The translations under genes were made by a program, and so were the position numbers. The notes under the pieces are model-generated. The model had not been told where the DNA came from. It saw nothing but the letters and a program-made list of their open reading frames with translations, and did not search any database. Source: Crocinitomicaceae bacterium (GTDB lineage Bacteria > Bacteroidota > Bacteroidia > Flavobacteriales_D > Crocinitomicaceae). Taken from it: 64,000 nt of DNA. Within the stretch, counting starts at the first letter, position 1; every line of letters begins with the position of its first letter. Location: the NCBI GenBank assembly GCA_030730025.1, contig JANQWC010000012.1:80235-144234 (forward strand), read 5' to 3'. Below, piece by piece: positions 46,975 through 55,820 of this stretch.

Positions 46975-49227
46975 TTAAAACTGGATGTTCATTTTCACTA
47001 AAAAATGTCTGCCAGCTTGCGGATAGTAAAAGTTTTCAGTGGTGGTTTGGCCGCCGTATTGGTAGCTGAACGTATAGCCATTGTTGGCATACAGCGCATT
47101 AAACAAGTTATTGACCAACAAACCAATTTCCATTTCTTTGGCAAAGTTCTGCTTGACTTTATAATTGCAAATGAAATTGGTAAAGGTGAATGGATCGAGG
47201 CTTCTGGCTACATTAGAGGTGTTGTCTAGGTATTGACGCGAGACATATTTACTTTGTAGGGCCAATGAAAGCGCGGCTGTAGGCTGATACTGCAAACCTA
47301 AAGTATGAATGAAATTGGGTGAAAATGCCAAATCAGTGGTGCCGTGTTCAATTTGCGCCTGGGTATAATACGGCGCTTCGTCTAGGTAGACATCGACATA
47401 TTCGACGAAATTCAAGATCTTGTTCTGGCTGAGTGTTGTTGCGCCTTGCAGACGCCATTTTTCACTCATTTGGTAAGCAAATTCAAGCTCCAAGCCCGCT
47501 CGGTAGCTTTGGTCTACGTTGGTGCGGGTATAGCCACCTACGTCATTGATTTGGCCCGTTAAAACCAACTGATCTTGGTAGTACATTAAGAACAAATTGG
47601 CTTGCGCCGTCCAGCGCTTGTAGGCGGTTCGATAGGCGAGTTCTGCATCGTACATGCGCTCTGGCAAGGGTCTATTTTCAGGGGTGCTTTCTCTGAAATC
47701 GCGGCGAACGGGTTCTCGGTTGGCAAGCCCAACAGAACCAAATATTTTGTGCGTCCCCATCGTTTTGACAAACGCCATCTTTGGATTGAAAAAATGGTAT
47801 TGCACATTTTGCGTGACGTCAGACAACACACCACTGACTTGGTCAACACCCAAAAATGAATAGGCAATGGCGCGGTATTGCAAGTCGAGTTGGAGGTCCC
47901 AGCCCTTTCTTGTATAGTTTGACTTCAGATACGTACTCAACTCCGATTTATTGGCGGAGTTATCATAATAGCGCTCGTAAATTTGACTATTGGATGCAAA
48001 TTCGGCCCAAATGATCTCGCCAAAATGCTCACCAGTATAGCGGTTTGCAGCGCCACCCAAGGTAAACTTCCAGAATTCGGAATATTGATGATTGAACCCA
48101 TAAATCAGACCGACAAAGTGGTTGTCTAGCCAACGACGGCGGATCAGATCAGTACTCATAATAGAATCTGTACCGACTACAACTGGTGCAAGACCGTAGA
48201 CTGAGAGGTCATCTTGAGTTCTGTATTCTTCGTAGTAGCCTCTTCCATAGGTGTAATGTGCTGCAACATTCAAATTGGTTTTAGCAGAAAAGCGATGGAT
48301 AAAATGCAATTGATAGTTGTCTTGATTGTAGTTGTCTACTTGGTTGGCGTAGGTATAGTAATTGTATGTTCTACCAGCATTCAATAGATTTGCTGTTTCC
48401 ATCTCGCTGAGGCCATTGCGCGCCGCGTAGTCGAGCATGCCTTGTTCATCTGCACGGTAACGGCTTTCGGGCGTGCCATACCAGGCCTGATACGTGCGCT
48501 CAGCGCCATTCAAGACCACCGCTTTCCAGATAGATTTTTTTGTCAAATACGTGGCGGTGAGCGCGAGCGAGCGCAAATCGGCACGCGAGCGGTCTAGGTA
48601 GCCATCTGAACGGATTTCTGAGAGGCGCGCGTCTAAAGAAAAGCGGTTGTTGAGCAAGCCTGTAGAAGCCTGCACCGTACCTCTGAGGGTGCCAAAAGAA
48701 CCTCCGGATAAATCGATGCGGGCCGCTGGCAGCGCGCGCAAATCATTGGTTTTGATATTGACACTGGCACCAAAAGCAGCCGCGCCATTGGTAGAAGAAC
48801 CTACGCCGCGCTGGACCTGCATGTTTTCGATGGAGCCTGCGAGGTCGGGCATATTGACCCAATAGACATCGTGAGATTCTGGGTCATTGACCGGCACACC
48901 GTTGATCGTTACATTGATGCGGCTGGCATCCACGCCCCGGATCCGAAGGCCACTGTAACCGATTCCGGCGCCGGCATCGCTGGTGGTCACGACCGATGGC
49001 GTAAACTCCAAGAGCGTGGGCATATCTTGACCAAAATTCTTGGTGTTGAGCGCCGATTTAAAAACGGTTGTGTTGTTGGGCGCATCTTTGGCGCGCAAAC
49101 CGTTGACCACAACACCCTCGACATCTTGAATGCGGCGGATGGTATCGCCAGCAACTTTAGCTGGGTTCTGCTGCGCCAAAACGACATGGCTTAGCCCAAA
49201 TATAAAAGGTAAAAATCTTGTTTTCAT
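46975..49227 (-). CDS. TonB-dependent receptor under TPP-riboswitch control (probable thiamine-related uptake)
   Basis: This outer-membrane receptor (750 aa) imports a scarce nutrient with TonB energy. A signal peptide (MKTRFLPFIFGLSHVVLAQ) is followed by a TonB-box-like GVVVNG near residue 40 and the plug (LRIRGVDASRINVTINGVPVNDPESHDVYWVNMP, about 95-130). A 22-strand-type barrel then ends in an aromatic HFLVKMNIQF. It lacks the N-terminal carboxypeptidase-like domain of SusC receptors. A TPP riboswitch in its leader points to thiamine or a thiamine precursor as substrate (inference from regulation). Confidence 0.93.
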   Translation of the reverse strand: MKTRFLPFIFGLSHVVLAQQNPAKVAGDTIRRIQDVEGVVVNGLRAKDAPNNTTVFKSALNTKNFGQDMPTLLEFTPSVVTTSDAGAGIGYSGLRIRGVDASRINVTINGVPVNDPESHDVYWVNMPDLAGSIENMQVQRGVGSSTNGAAAFGASVNIKTNDLRALPAARIDLSGGSFGTLRGTVQASTGLLNNRFSLDARLSEIRSDGYLDRSRADLRSLALTATYLTKKSIWKAVVLNGAERTYQAWYGTPESRYRADEQGMLDYAARNGLSEMETANLLNAGRTYNYYTYANQVDNYNQDNYQLHFIHRFSAKTNLNVAAHYTYGRGYYEEYRTQDDLSVYGLAPVVVGTDSIMSTDLIRRRWLDNHFVGLIYGFNHQYSEFWKFTLGGAANRYTGEHFGEIIWAEFASNSQIYERYYDNSANKSELSTYLKSNYTRKGWDLQLDLQYRAIAYSFLGVDQVSGVLSDVTQNVQYHFFNPKMAFVKTMGTHKIFGSVGLANREPVRRDFRESTPENRPLPERMYDAELAYRTAYKRWTAQANLFLMYYQDQLVLTGQINDVGGYTRTNVDQSYRAGLELEFAYQMSEKWRLQGATTLSQNKILNFVEYVDVYLDEAPYYTQAQIEHGTTDLAFSPNFIHTLGLQYQPTAALSLALQSKYVSRQYLDNTSNVARSLDPFTFTNFICNYKVKQNFAKEMEIGLLVNNLFNALYANNGYTFSYQYGGQTTTENFYYPQAGRHFLVKMNIQF

Positions 49228-49265
49228 TTTCTAAAAAATTAAACAAGAATAAGGGGCTCTTCTTG
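49228..49265 (-). terminator. putative riboswitch expression platform (terminator-like hairpin)
   Basis: On the minus strand CAAGAA and UUCUUG (6 bp, 10-base loop) are followed by a U-rich tract reaching the receptor ATG. The loop holds CCCCUUA (plus 49250-49256), the exact complement of UAAGGGG in the aptamer (plus 49353-49359). Pairing of these two would break both the aptamer and the hairpin. The mechanism is inferred. Confidence 0.5.
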
Positions 49266-49287
49266 ACAGTGTTTGTAAGTTAAGCGC

Positions 49288-49364
49288 GTCATCTTCCCTT
49301 CGCTGGCATTATCCAAATCAGGTTCAATGGGTATGTTCTCAGCCTTCCGGCACCCCTTAGAGAC
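49288..49364 (-). ncRNA. TPP (thi-box) riboswitch
   Basis: The minus strand carries the conserved elements in order: GGGGTGCC, GGCTGAGA, ATACCC, GAACCTGAT, GGATAATGCC and AGCGAAGGGAA. The P1 helix is GTCTCT with AGATGAC (one bulged U), and P3 is a minimal GCC-GGAA-GGC hairpin, so the aptamer is only 77 bases. It ends about 60 bases before the TonB-dependent receptor ATG. TPP binding should turn the receptor off. Confidence 0.96.
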
Positions 49365-49445
49365 GGTACAAAAATACGTTTTTTTAAATGACCCCTTCCA
49401 AATCAAAATTAAAATTCATTTCAACTTGGATAAAAAGAATTGATC

Positions 49446-50429
49446 CTATGCCGATAGGGCTGAGACCAACTTTGCAATCTGGACCGCGTTTGTAGCAGCG
49501 CCTTTGCGAAGGTTGTCGGCGACAATCCACAAATTGATGGTGTTGGCTTGGCTTTCGTCGCGGCGAATGCGCCCAACGAAGACGTCGTCTTTGCCTTGTG
49601 CCATGCGCGGCATCGGGTACTCAAATTGTGCAAGATTATCTTGAATGGTAAGACCGGGGGTTTGGGCGAGTAATTGTCTGACTTCTTGCAAATCGAAGTC
49701 GTTTTCAAAGGAAATATTCACGGCTTCTGAATGTCCGCCTACTACAGGCACGCGCACAGCTGTTGCCGTGACGTTGATGCGGGGGTCTAAGATTTTTTTG
49801 GTCTCGTTGGTGAGTTTCATCTCTTCTTTGGTGTAACCGTTGTCTAGAAAAGAGTCGCACTGCGGGATGCAATTTTTATCGATCGGATAGTTATAGGCCA
49901 TGTCGCCGGTGATGCCTGCACGCTCGTTTTCTAGCTGCTGCACAGCTTTGACGCCGGTTCCGGTGATCGATTGATAGGTAGAAACCACGACGCGCTTGAC
50001 GCCGTATTTTTGGTGCAATGGCGCCAATACCATGACGAGCTGAATAGTGCTGCAATTTGGATTGGCGATGATGAGGTCTTGTTTGGTGAGCAGTTGTCCG
50101 TTGATTTCCGGAACGATGAGCTTTTTTGTTGGATCCATGCGCCAAGCAGAACTGTTGTCAATCACAACGGTTCCTTTCTCGGCAAAACGAGGCGCCCACT
50201 CAAGTGAGGTCTCTCCACCGGCAGAAAAAATTGCGATATCTGGCGCGGCGTCTACCGCGGTTTGCAAGCCAATGACAGCATATTCCTTACCCTGAAACGT
50301 TAGTTGCTTACCAACGCTGTTTTCGGAGGCGACCAAAAGCAATTCAGTAAAAGGAAATTGTTGTTCTGCCAACACCTCTAACATCACTGAACCAACCATA
50401 CCGGTGGCTCCTACTACAGCTATTTTCAT
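49446..50429 (-). CDS. asd: aspartate-semialdehyde dehydrogenase
   Basis: Asd reduces aspartyl phosphate on the path to lysine, threonine, methionine and diaminopimelate. The Rossmann motif VVGATGMVGSVMLEVL opens the protein, the active Cys126 is in NPNCSTIQLVM, and the catalytic His lies in RVPVVGGHSEAVNI. It is 327 aa. Its stop lies about 80 bases upstream of the TPP riboswitch of the receptor, with no other gene between. A promoter box (50444-50451) precedes it. Confidence 0.96.
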   Translation of the reverse strand: MKIAVVGATGMVGSVMLEVLAEQQFPFTELLLVASENSVGKQLTFQGKEYAVIGLQTAVDAAPDIAIFSAGGETSLEWAPRFAEKGTVVIDNSSAWRMDPTKKLIVPEINGQLLTKQDLIIANPNCSTIQLVMVLAPLHQKYGVKRVVVSTYQSITGTGVKAVQQLENERAGITGDMAYNYPIDKNCIPQCDSFLDNGYTKEEMKLTNETKKILDPRINVTATAVRVPVVGGHSEAVNISFENDFDLQEVRQLLAQTPGLTIQDNLAQFEYPMPRMAQGKDDVFVGRIRRDESQANTINLWIVADNLRKGAATNAVQIAKLVSALSA

Positions 50430-50443
50430 TGTTAAATTTTTTA

Positions 50444-50451
50444 CAAAAATA
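50444..50451 (-). promoter_or_regulatory. -7 box for asd
   Basis: TATTTTTG on the minus strand, an exact TAnnTTTG match, 14 bases before the asd ATG. On the plus strand a near match, AATCTTTG (50451-50458), is 6 bases from the ATG of the lamin-tail gene, so the two promoters share 35 bases. Confidence 0.45.
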
Positions 50452-50464
50452 ATCTTTGTTTGAC

Positions 50465-52738
50465 ATGCGCCTCTTTCTGATTCTTTTTTTCCTTCTATCG
50501 GCTTGCACGCCCAGACCTGTTTTAGCCCAAGTATTTGATGATTTTCACGACCAAAGTCTTTTTCAAGGACTGCTCTGGGGCGGCGATATTGGTGCGTTTC
50601 AGACCAACAGCAATCGGCAATTACAACTCAATGCAGCCAGTGCCGGAGCGGCCAACCTCTACTTTGCGCACCAATTGAACAACAGCACCAACTGGGAATG
50701 TCAGTTTTGGTTGCGACTCAACTTTAGCCCCTCAAGCCTCAATTTTGGGCGCTTTTACCTCGTGGCGAATCAAAGTGACTTGCTCTTGGCCGACCAAGCG
50801 CTGTATCTAGAATTTGGCGAAGCTGGAAGCCAAGATGCACCCAAGTTATTTTGTAGGCAAAATGGGATCGATAGCTTGGTCGGGGTGGGCCCCGCCGGCA
50901 GCGTTGCGGCGGCGTTTCAATTATTTTTTAGCTTCAAGTACAACAATGGTGTTTTTACGCTCGAGACCAAAACGAGTACTGCCGCCGCAAGCAACCTTTG
51001 GTTGTCAGGGCAGTTGCCCTGGCTGCCGGCGGGGCCTTATGCAGGCCTCAGTTGTATTTTTACGAGCGCAAATAGCCAAGGATTTTATCTAGACGATCTG
51101 TATGTGGGGCCGCTACTCGAACAACAAGTACCCAATTTGTTCATTACTGAATTAATGGTTGACCCAGAGCCACAGCAAGGCCTGCCCAACGCAGAATACA
51201 TCGAAATCTACAATGCCGGTGCCAATGCCCAACAACTCAATGGTTTTGTGTTGAGCGACGCCACTGGAAGTTGCACACTGCCCTCCTATTGGCTGCAGCC
51301 CGGAGCTTACGCCACGCTTGTCGGAACCGGACAAAGCAGTGGTTTCAACCCGTCAAAGACCATTGAAGTCAGTGCATTTACAAGTCTGAATAACACAGGT
51401 GAAACCCTCCAGCTCAAGAATGCCCATGGACTACTTTTGGATCAGGTGGCCTACCAAATCAGTTGGTACCAAGATTCCGTCAAAATGAATGGCGGCTATA
51501 GTTTGGAGCGTTGTTCGTTACTTGATCCGTGTTCTGCGGCAGATAATTGGCGTGCGACTCAAGCGCAGCTTGGCGGCACGCCCGGGCTCCAAAATTCGGT
51601 TTTTGAAGCCGCGCCCGATACACTGGCACCGTTCATAAGTTGGGCAGAAGTCCGTGATTCCAACCAAGTTGCATTTGTCTTCTCAGAACCAATGGACAGT
51701 GCCAGTTTAGCACTTTGCGCCATCTCGTTTGATCACAATCTGGGTGCTTTTACACGAACGGCGCTCAATTACTTGCAAATCCAAAATGGCGCACAGCTAC
51801 TTTTGATATTTGAAAATTCCCTTCCCAAAAGTGAGCCCATTGAGGTGTCATTTACAACGATCAAAGATTGCTGGGCCAATACCAATAACCAACAAGCTAC
51901 TTTTATTCGCTATGAAGTACCCCAACCTGGCGACCTCCTGATCAATGAAATTTTATTTGACCCCCCGAGCAATGGCTCAGATTTCATTGAACTTTACAAT
52001 GTAAGTCAGAAATATCTTGATTTGAAACAGTGCAGTATCGGTAACGGACAAGCTACTTATGCCATTACCAAACCATCCATTTCGCCGCGCGATTATTTGG
52101 CACTGAGCCCGGATACAAGCTTTTTAAGTGTTTTTTATCCCAATACACCGAGTGAAAAGACCGCTTTTCAAACCCTTCCCTACTTATACAATGACAGCGG
52201 AACATGCATCTTATATAGCAACGGGAGCGTCTTGGACCAATTGACCTACAACGACACTTGGCATACTGCGCTCATTATCGATACCGAAGGAGTTAGTTTG
52301 GAGCGCTTGGATGCTGCAGCGCCAACACAAAATCCAAATAATTGGTTTTCAGCCGCTCAAAATGTGGGGTTTGCCAGCCCAGGCCGAAGCAATTCACAGC
52401 AAATTGGCGCCAAACAAAATGGCGCACTTTACCTTACCCAACCAGAGTTTAGCCCAGATCAAGACGGCTACCACGATTTTTTAGAAATTCAATACGAATT
52501 GCCTGCGCCAAATATGTTGGTACAGGCCGACATCTATACGCTCGGTGGTAACTTAGTTAAAAAATTAATTGTCAATGAATTATTTGGCACGAAAGGTGTC
52601 TTGATTTGGGATGGCAGCACAGAATACGGCACAATTGCGACCAACGGAATTTACATCTTGGAATTCAAAGCCTTTTCAACAGACCCAAGTGTATTTTTTA
52701 ATCGCAGATTGAGTTTTGCGCGCTGTATTAAACGCTAA
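50465..52738 (+). CDS. secreted lamin-tail-domain protein with T9SS-like C-terminal domain
   Basis: This 757-aa exported protein has no enzyme signature that I recognise. The N-terminus gives either a lipobox (FLLSAC) or signal peptidase I cleavage after VLAQ. Two lamin-tail (LTD) domains are visible: ITELMVDPEPQQGLPNAEYIEIYN near residue 222 and LLINEILFDPPSNGSDFIELYN near 495. The end (SPDQDGYHDFLEIQYELP to the FlgD-like IWDGSTEYGTIATNGIYILEF) resembles a T9SS sorting domain. Cell-surface attachment is likely. The track starts at a TTG at 50456; ATG 50465 is better. Confidence 0.8.
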   Translation: MRLFLILFFLLSACTPRPVLAQVFDDFHDQSLFQGLLWGGDIGAFQTNSNRQLQLNAASAGAANLYFAHQLNNSTNWECQFWLRLNFSPSSLNFGRFYLVANQSDLLLADQALYLEFGEAGSQDAPKLFCRQNGIDSLVGVGPAGSVAAAFQLFFSFKYNNGVFTLETKTSTAAASNLWLSGQLPWLPAGPYAGLSCIFTSANSQGFYLDDLYVGPLLEQQVPNLFITELMVDPEPQQGLPNAEYIEIYNAGANAQQLNGFVLSDATGSCTLPSYWLQPGAYATLVGTGQSSGFNPSKTIEVSAFTSLNNTGETLQLKNAHGLLLDQVAYQISWYQDSVKMNGGYSLERCSLLDPCSAADNWRATQAQLGGTPGLQNSVFEAAPDTLAPFISWAEVRDSNQVAFVFSEPMDSASLALCAISFDHNLGAFTRTALNYLQIQNGAQLLLIFENSLPKSEPIEVSFTTIKDCWANTNNQQATFIRYEVPQPGDLLINEILFDPPSNGSDFIELYNVSQKYLDLKQCSIGNGQATYAITKPSISPRDYLALSPDTSFLSVFYPNTPSEKTAFQTLPYLYNDSGTCILYSNGSVLDQLTYNDTWHTALIIDTEGVSLERLDAAAPTQNPNNWFSAAQNVGFASPGRSNSQQIGAKQNGALYLTQPEFSPDQDGYHDFLEIQYELPAPNMLVQADIYTLGGNLVKKLIVNELFGTKGVLIWDGSTEYGTIATNGIYILEFKAFSTDPSVFFNRRLSFARCIKR

Positions 52739-52759
52739 ATTTGAATTAAAATTCAGCAC

Positions 52760-53212
52760 ATGAAAGCGTTATTATTTTTACTCAGCTTATTGTTCACCCT
52801 ATCTGTTTCAGCTCAGCGCTACACCAGCGCAATTGGCCTCAGGGGAGGCAGTCCGAACGTCACCTACCTGAACGCCAAATACAGAATGAACCAACAAGCC
52901 TATGAAGTCGGAATTGGCGGCAATCTCGGTGCGGTTTGGCTGCATGGCAATGCCTATTATCAGACCGAACTCAACGATGTACTCGATTATTACTACGGTT
53001 TTGGTGCAAATGTCGGTCTGGGCAAAATGAAACAGTTCGACGCCAACTTCAGCGGTCTTGGTTTAGGAGCCAACGCGGTTATCGGGCTTGAGCACACACT
53101 CGAAGAATTCCCCTTCACGGTTTCACTCGATTTAGGTCCGGGGCTGTATGTCTTGCCTAGATTGCAATTTGGCTTTGCATGGGCATTTAGCGTGCGGTAT
53201 GTCCTCCACTAA
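52760..53212 (+). CDS. small exported beta-barrel-like protein
   Basis: This 150-aa protein has a signal peptide (MKALLFLLSLLFTLSVSAQ). The mature part (RYTSAIGLRGGSPNVTYLNAKYR) alternates glycine, aromatic and polar residues and ends FAWAFSVRYVLH, as in small outer-membrane eight-strand barrels. Function is not known. It begins 21 bases after the lamin-tail gene and overlaps the next gene by 14 bases. Confidence 0.75.
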   Translation: MKALLFLLSLLFTLSVSAQRYTSAIGLRGGSPNVTYLNAKYRMNQQAYEVGIGGNLGAVWLHGNAYYQTELNDVLDYYYGFGANVGLGKMKQFDANFSGLGLGANAVIGLEHTLEEFPFTVSLDLGPGLYVLPRLQFGFAWAFSVRYVLH

Positions 53213-54488
53213 TCTAGATTTTTCTCCCGGATCCAAAAATTGGATTGCTAAATTCTTCGAGCTCCTCGACCGAGGCGTTTTTGGCATTGACGACGACCTC
53301 ATTCACCAGAAGGAAAGCAACCTCACCCACTTTATCTCGCATCAAACAGGCCTAATTTACGGCACGTCCAAATCTTTTATCTTTTCAAATACCCTCGACA
53401 AGAAAAGTTTCAATCCCGACGAGCAACTTCAATTATTGCTTTTTGAAACTTTGCTGTTTACATACATACGCAAACAACAAAAACCGACGACTGCCAAAGC
53501 ATTTACGGACATCCTTTTGTCGTTTTATAAAGGATATGAGGGTGCGAACCTCATCGACCGCATCAAATATAAAACCTCATCACAAGCCACCAATCAGCTA
53601 GAAGTACTGCTGGCATCAAGGGTTGGTATCAAGAGCTCCTTTCTAGGCGCCAATTATTGGCTCAATCACCTCTCGAATGCATTTATTTTTTTAGATGTCA
53701 TTCTGTTCAGGGCATTTTTAGAAGGAGAGCAAGCGCCATTTGTAGACAATTACCAGCGCTACACCTCATCGGTCCTGAATGGACTCATTTACGTTGCGCT
53801 TGTCGATGGCAAAGTCGAAGAAAAAGAAAGAAAAATACTCAAGCACTTCATTGCCTCTGCAGCCCTTCCGCTCGCGCTCAAAAAAAGATACAACGAACGC
53901 ATCAAGGTGGGCATTCCCTTCAAATTACTACAGCAAGAACTGGTCAAAGACGAACTTTTGGCACAGATCACCTTTGAATTTGGGCACTTACTTTTGCAAA
54001 GTACACATGTGATTGCACCTAGAGAACGTCAAAAACTTGAAGCGCTCGGCAGTGCTTTGGATTTGAATACAGCTCAGATGCTTTTGTCTGAAGAAATGTG
54101 TTTGGCTTTTATTTCGCAAAGTGGCCCCAAAGAACTTTTGGTCTACAAGCAATCTACCGAAGCGAGTTTTGCCTTTAAGGAAACCTCTAAAAGATGGCTG
54201 CGCATTATTGGCCGCAATCGCGATCGCTTGCTGACCGAAATGCGCGAAAGCAAAGACCTGATGGCGCTTTTGCAGAAGTCTACCAAAGAAGACCTCAGCC
54301 CCGAAGAAAAAGAACAGGTCAAAGCGCAATTTTACGACATCCTTAAATCCATGCCTTCGCTGGCCTTATTTCTCTTGCCAGGCGGCAGCCTCTTGCTTCC
54401 AATCGTCATGAAACTCGTGCCGGAACTCATCCCCTCTGCTTTTAAAGTCAATGAAGTAGAGAAAAAACACACTGAAGATGAATTGTAA
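53199..54488 (+). CDS. LETM1-related protein
   Basis: This 429-aa protein resembles what is annotated in flavobacteria as a LETM1-related biofilm-associated protein. The C-terminus SMPSLALFLLPGGSLLLPIVMKLVPELIPSAF is the LETM1-like hydrophobic hairpin. A TerB-like acidic-helical segment (YVALVDGKVEEKERKILKHFIA) lies near residue 200. The function is unknown; mitochondrial LETM1 handles K+/H+ or Ca2+. I start at ATG 53199 because the track start (53148) runs through the previous gene. It overlaps its neighbours by 14 and 11 bases. Confidence 0.78.
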   Translation: MSSTNLDFSPGSKNWIAKFFELLDRGVFGIDDDLIHQKESNLTHFISHQTGLIYGTSKSFIFSNTLDKKSFNPDEQLQLLLFETLLFTYIRKQQKPTTAKAFTDILLSFYKGYEGANLIDRIKYKTSSQATNQLEVLLASRVGIKSSFLGANYWLNHLSNAFIFLDVILFRAFLEGEQAPFVDNYQRYTSSVLNGLIYVALVDGKVEEKERKILKHFIASAALPLALKKRYNERIKVGIPFKLLQQELVKDELLAQITFEFGHLLLQSTHVIAPRERQKLEALGSALDLNTAQMLLSEEMCLAFISQSGPKELLVYKQSTEASFAFKETSKRWLRIIGRNRDRLLTEMRESKDLMALLQKSTKEDLSPEEKEQVKAQFYDILKSMPSLALFLLPGGSLLLPIVMKLVPELIPSAFKVNEVEKKHTEDEL

Positions 54489-54906
54489 AATACACATCCA
54501 TTTGCTCAACGAGCTATTCTCTCAAGAACTCGCCGATGAAAAACACGGCGGCAAAGAATCTGCCGACAACCTGCGCTATGACTGGGAAGACGAACTAGAC
54601 ATTACCTCAGCAGTAACCAAGGTTCAAGAAAAAACAGATGCGGTTTATACTTTAGCTGGTTACGACGAAAACGATGCGCTATTTTCTTACGAGATTCCAG
54701 CCATGCATCTTTTTGAAATTCATTGCGAAACCGACCCAATTACTTATGTTGGTGCCTCCAAAAGCATTGTAGACCACTGCACGCATGCTACGGCAGACAA
54801 CGGCCACACCATCCGCATTTTCCTCAAAGACTACGAGCCGATGGCCAATCCGGTGCCCGGAATTTTTATTGCCTCCAAAGCATTTCCTAAAGCGCTCATC
54901 CGATGA
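54478..54906 (+). CDS. small protein of unknown function
   Basis: I do not recognise this 142-aa protein. It has no signal peptide and begins MNCKIHIHLLNELFSQELAD. The middle is beta-rich and acidic (DAVYTLAGYDENDALFSYEIP), and the Cys/His stretch IVDHCTHATADNGH near residue 95 is notable. It overlaps the LETM1-like gene by 11 bases and the ABC ATPase by 4 bases, so it is translated with both. Confidence 0.7.
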   Translation: MNCKIHIHLLNELFSQELADEKHGGKESADNLRYDWEDELDITSAVTKVQEKTDAVYTLAGYDENDALFSYEIPAMHLFEIHCETDPITYVGASKSIVDHCTHATADNGHTIRIFLKDYEPMANPVPGIFIASKAFPKALIR

Positions 54907-55820
54907 TTGAACTCAAAGGTATTCAACTCACGTATCAAAAACCTGTGCTGAAGTCCTTGAACTTGGCCGTCAAGCGCGGCGAAATACTTGGGCTCGTCGG
55001 TAAAAGCGGAGCAGGCAAATCTTCTTTGCTCAAAATATGTGCTGGGCTACAAGACCCCGACGACGGGCAAATCACGATTGATGGCAAAATGCAAACGCGC
55101 GTGCGGCATTTATTGGTTCCGGGTTTTAAGGGGCTAGCTATCGTGAACCAAGATTTCAAGCTCGATCCGTATCATACCGTAGAGGAAAACATCCGCGAAG
55201 CTATTTTGCATTGGCCTTATGAAAAAAGGGACAAGCGCGTTCAAAAACTATTGCGTCTTTTTGGACTCAAAGAAATAGGCCCAACCAAGGCACACCTTAT
55301 TTCGGGTGGCGAACAGCAGCGCGTGGCCATTGCCCGTGCTATCGCCGATCAGCCCGCTTACCTCCTGCTCGACGAGCCTTTTGGTCATCTCGATGCGCAT
55401 TTGCGTCAGAAATTGAGTAGTCACCTGATGGACCTCCGCGACGAAGAAAATACCGGTATCATTTTGGTGTCGCACGAAGGGCAAGATGTTCTAGGCTTGT
55501 GCGATCATATTTGCATCTTACAAAATGGCAAATTGTCCAAAAAACTGCAGCCCGAAGCCGTTTATTACCATTATAAAGCGCCTGAACGCGCTAGGCTTTT
55601 TGGCCCCTTGAACACGCTAAAAATGGGCGCCGAACTATTGCATTTCAGACCAGATGAATACAAAGTGAGCCACTCAGGCGTGCCCGTTCAATTTGAAAAA
55701 GCCATGTTTGTAGGTGGGCTCTATCACAACTATGTGCGCAGCAACAACAACGAACGTTTGCTGCTCTACGCCTTTGAAAAATTAACCGAGATCCAAGCCA
55801 TTGAAATCTGCAAAAAATAA
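54903..55820 (+). CDS. ABC transporter ATP-binding protein, no adjacent permease
   Basis: This 305-aa ATPase has Walker A GLVGKSGAGKSS near residue 35, the signature ISGGEQQRVAIARA near 135 and Walker B LLLDEPFGHLD near 155. The domain order is that of importer ATPases such as PotA or PhnC. A C-terminal extension of about 85 residues (YHYKAPERARLFGPLNTLK) follows, perhaps a regulatory domain. No permease or binding protein gene is near. The next gene is a BrkB-type membrane protein overlapping by 20 bases. Confidence 0.85.
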   Translation: MIELKGIQLTYQKPVLKSLNLAVKRGEILGLVGKSGAGKSSLLKICAGLQDPDDGQITIDGKMQTRVRHLLVPGFKGLAIVNQDFKLDPYHTVEENIREAILHWPYEKRDKRVQKLLRLFGLKEIGPTKAHLISGGEQQRVAIARAIADQPAYLLLDEPFGHLDAHLRQKLSSHLMDLRDEENTGIILVSHEGQDVLGLCDHICILQNGKLSKKLQPEAVYYHYKAPERARLFGPLNTLKMGAELLHFRPDEYKVSHSGVPVQFEKAMFVGGLYHNYVRSNNNERLLLYAFEKLTEIQAIEICKK

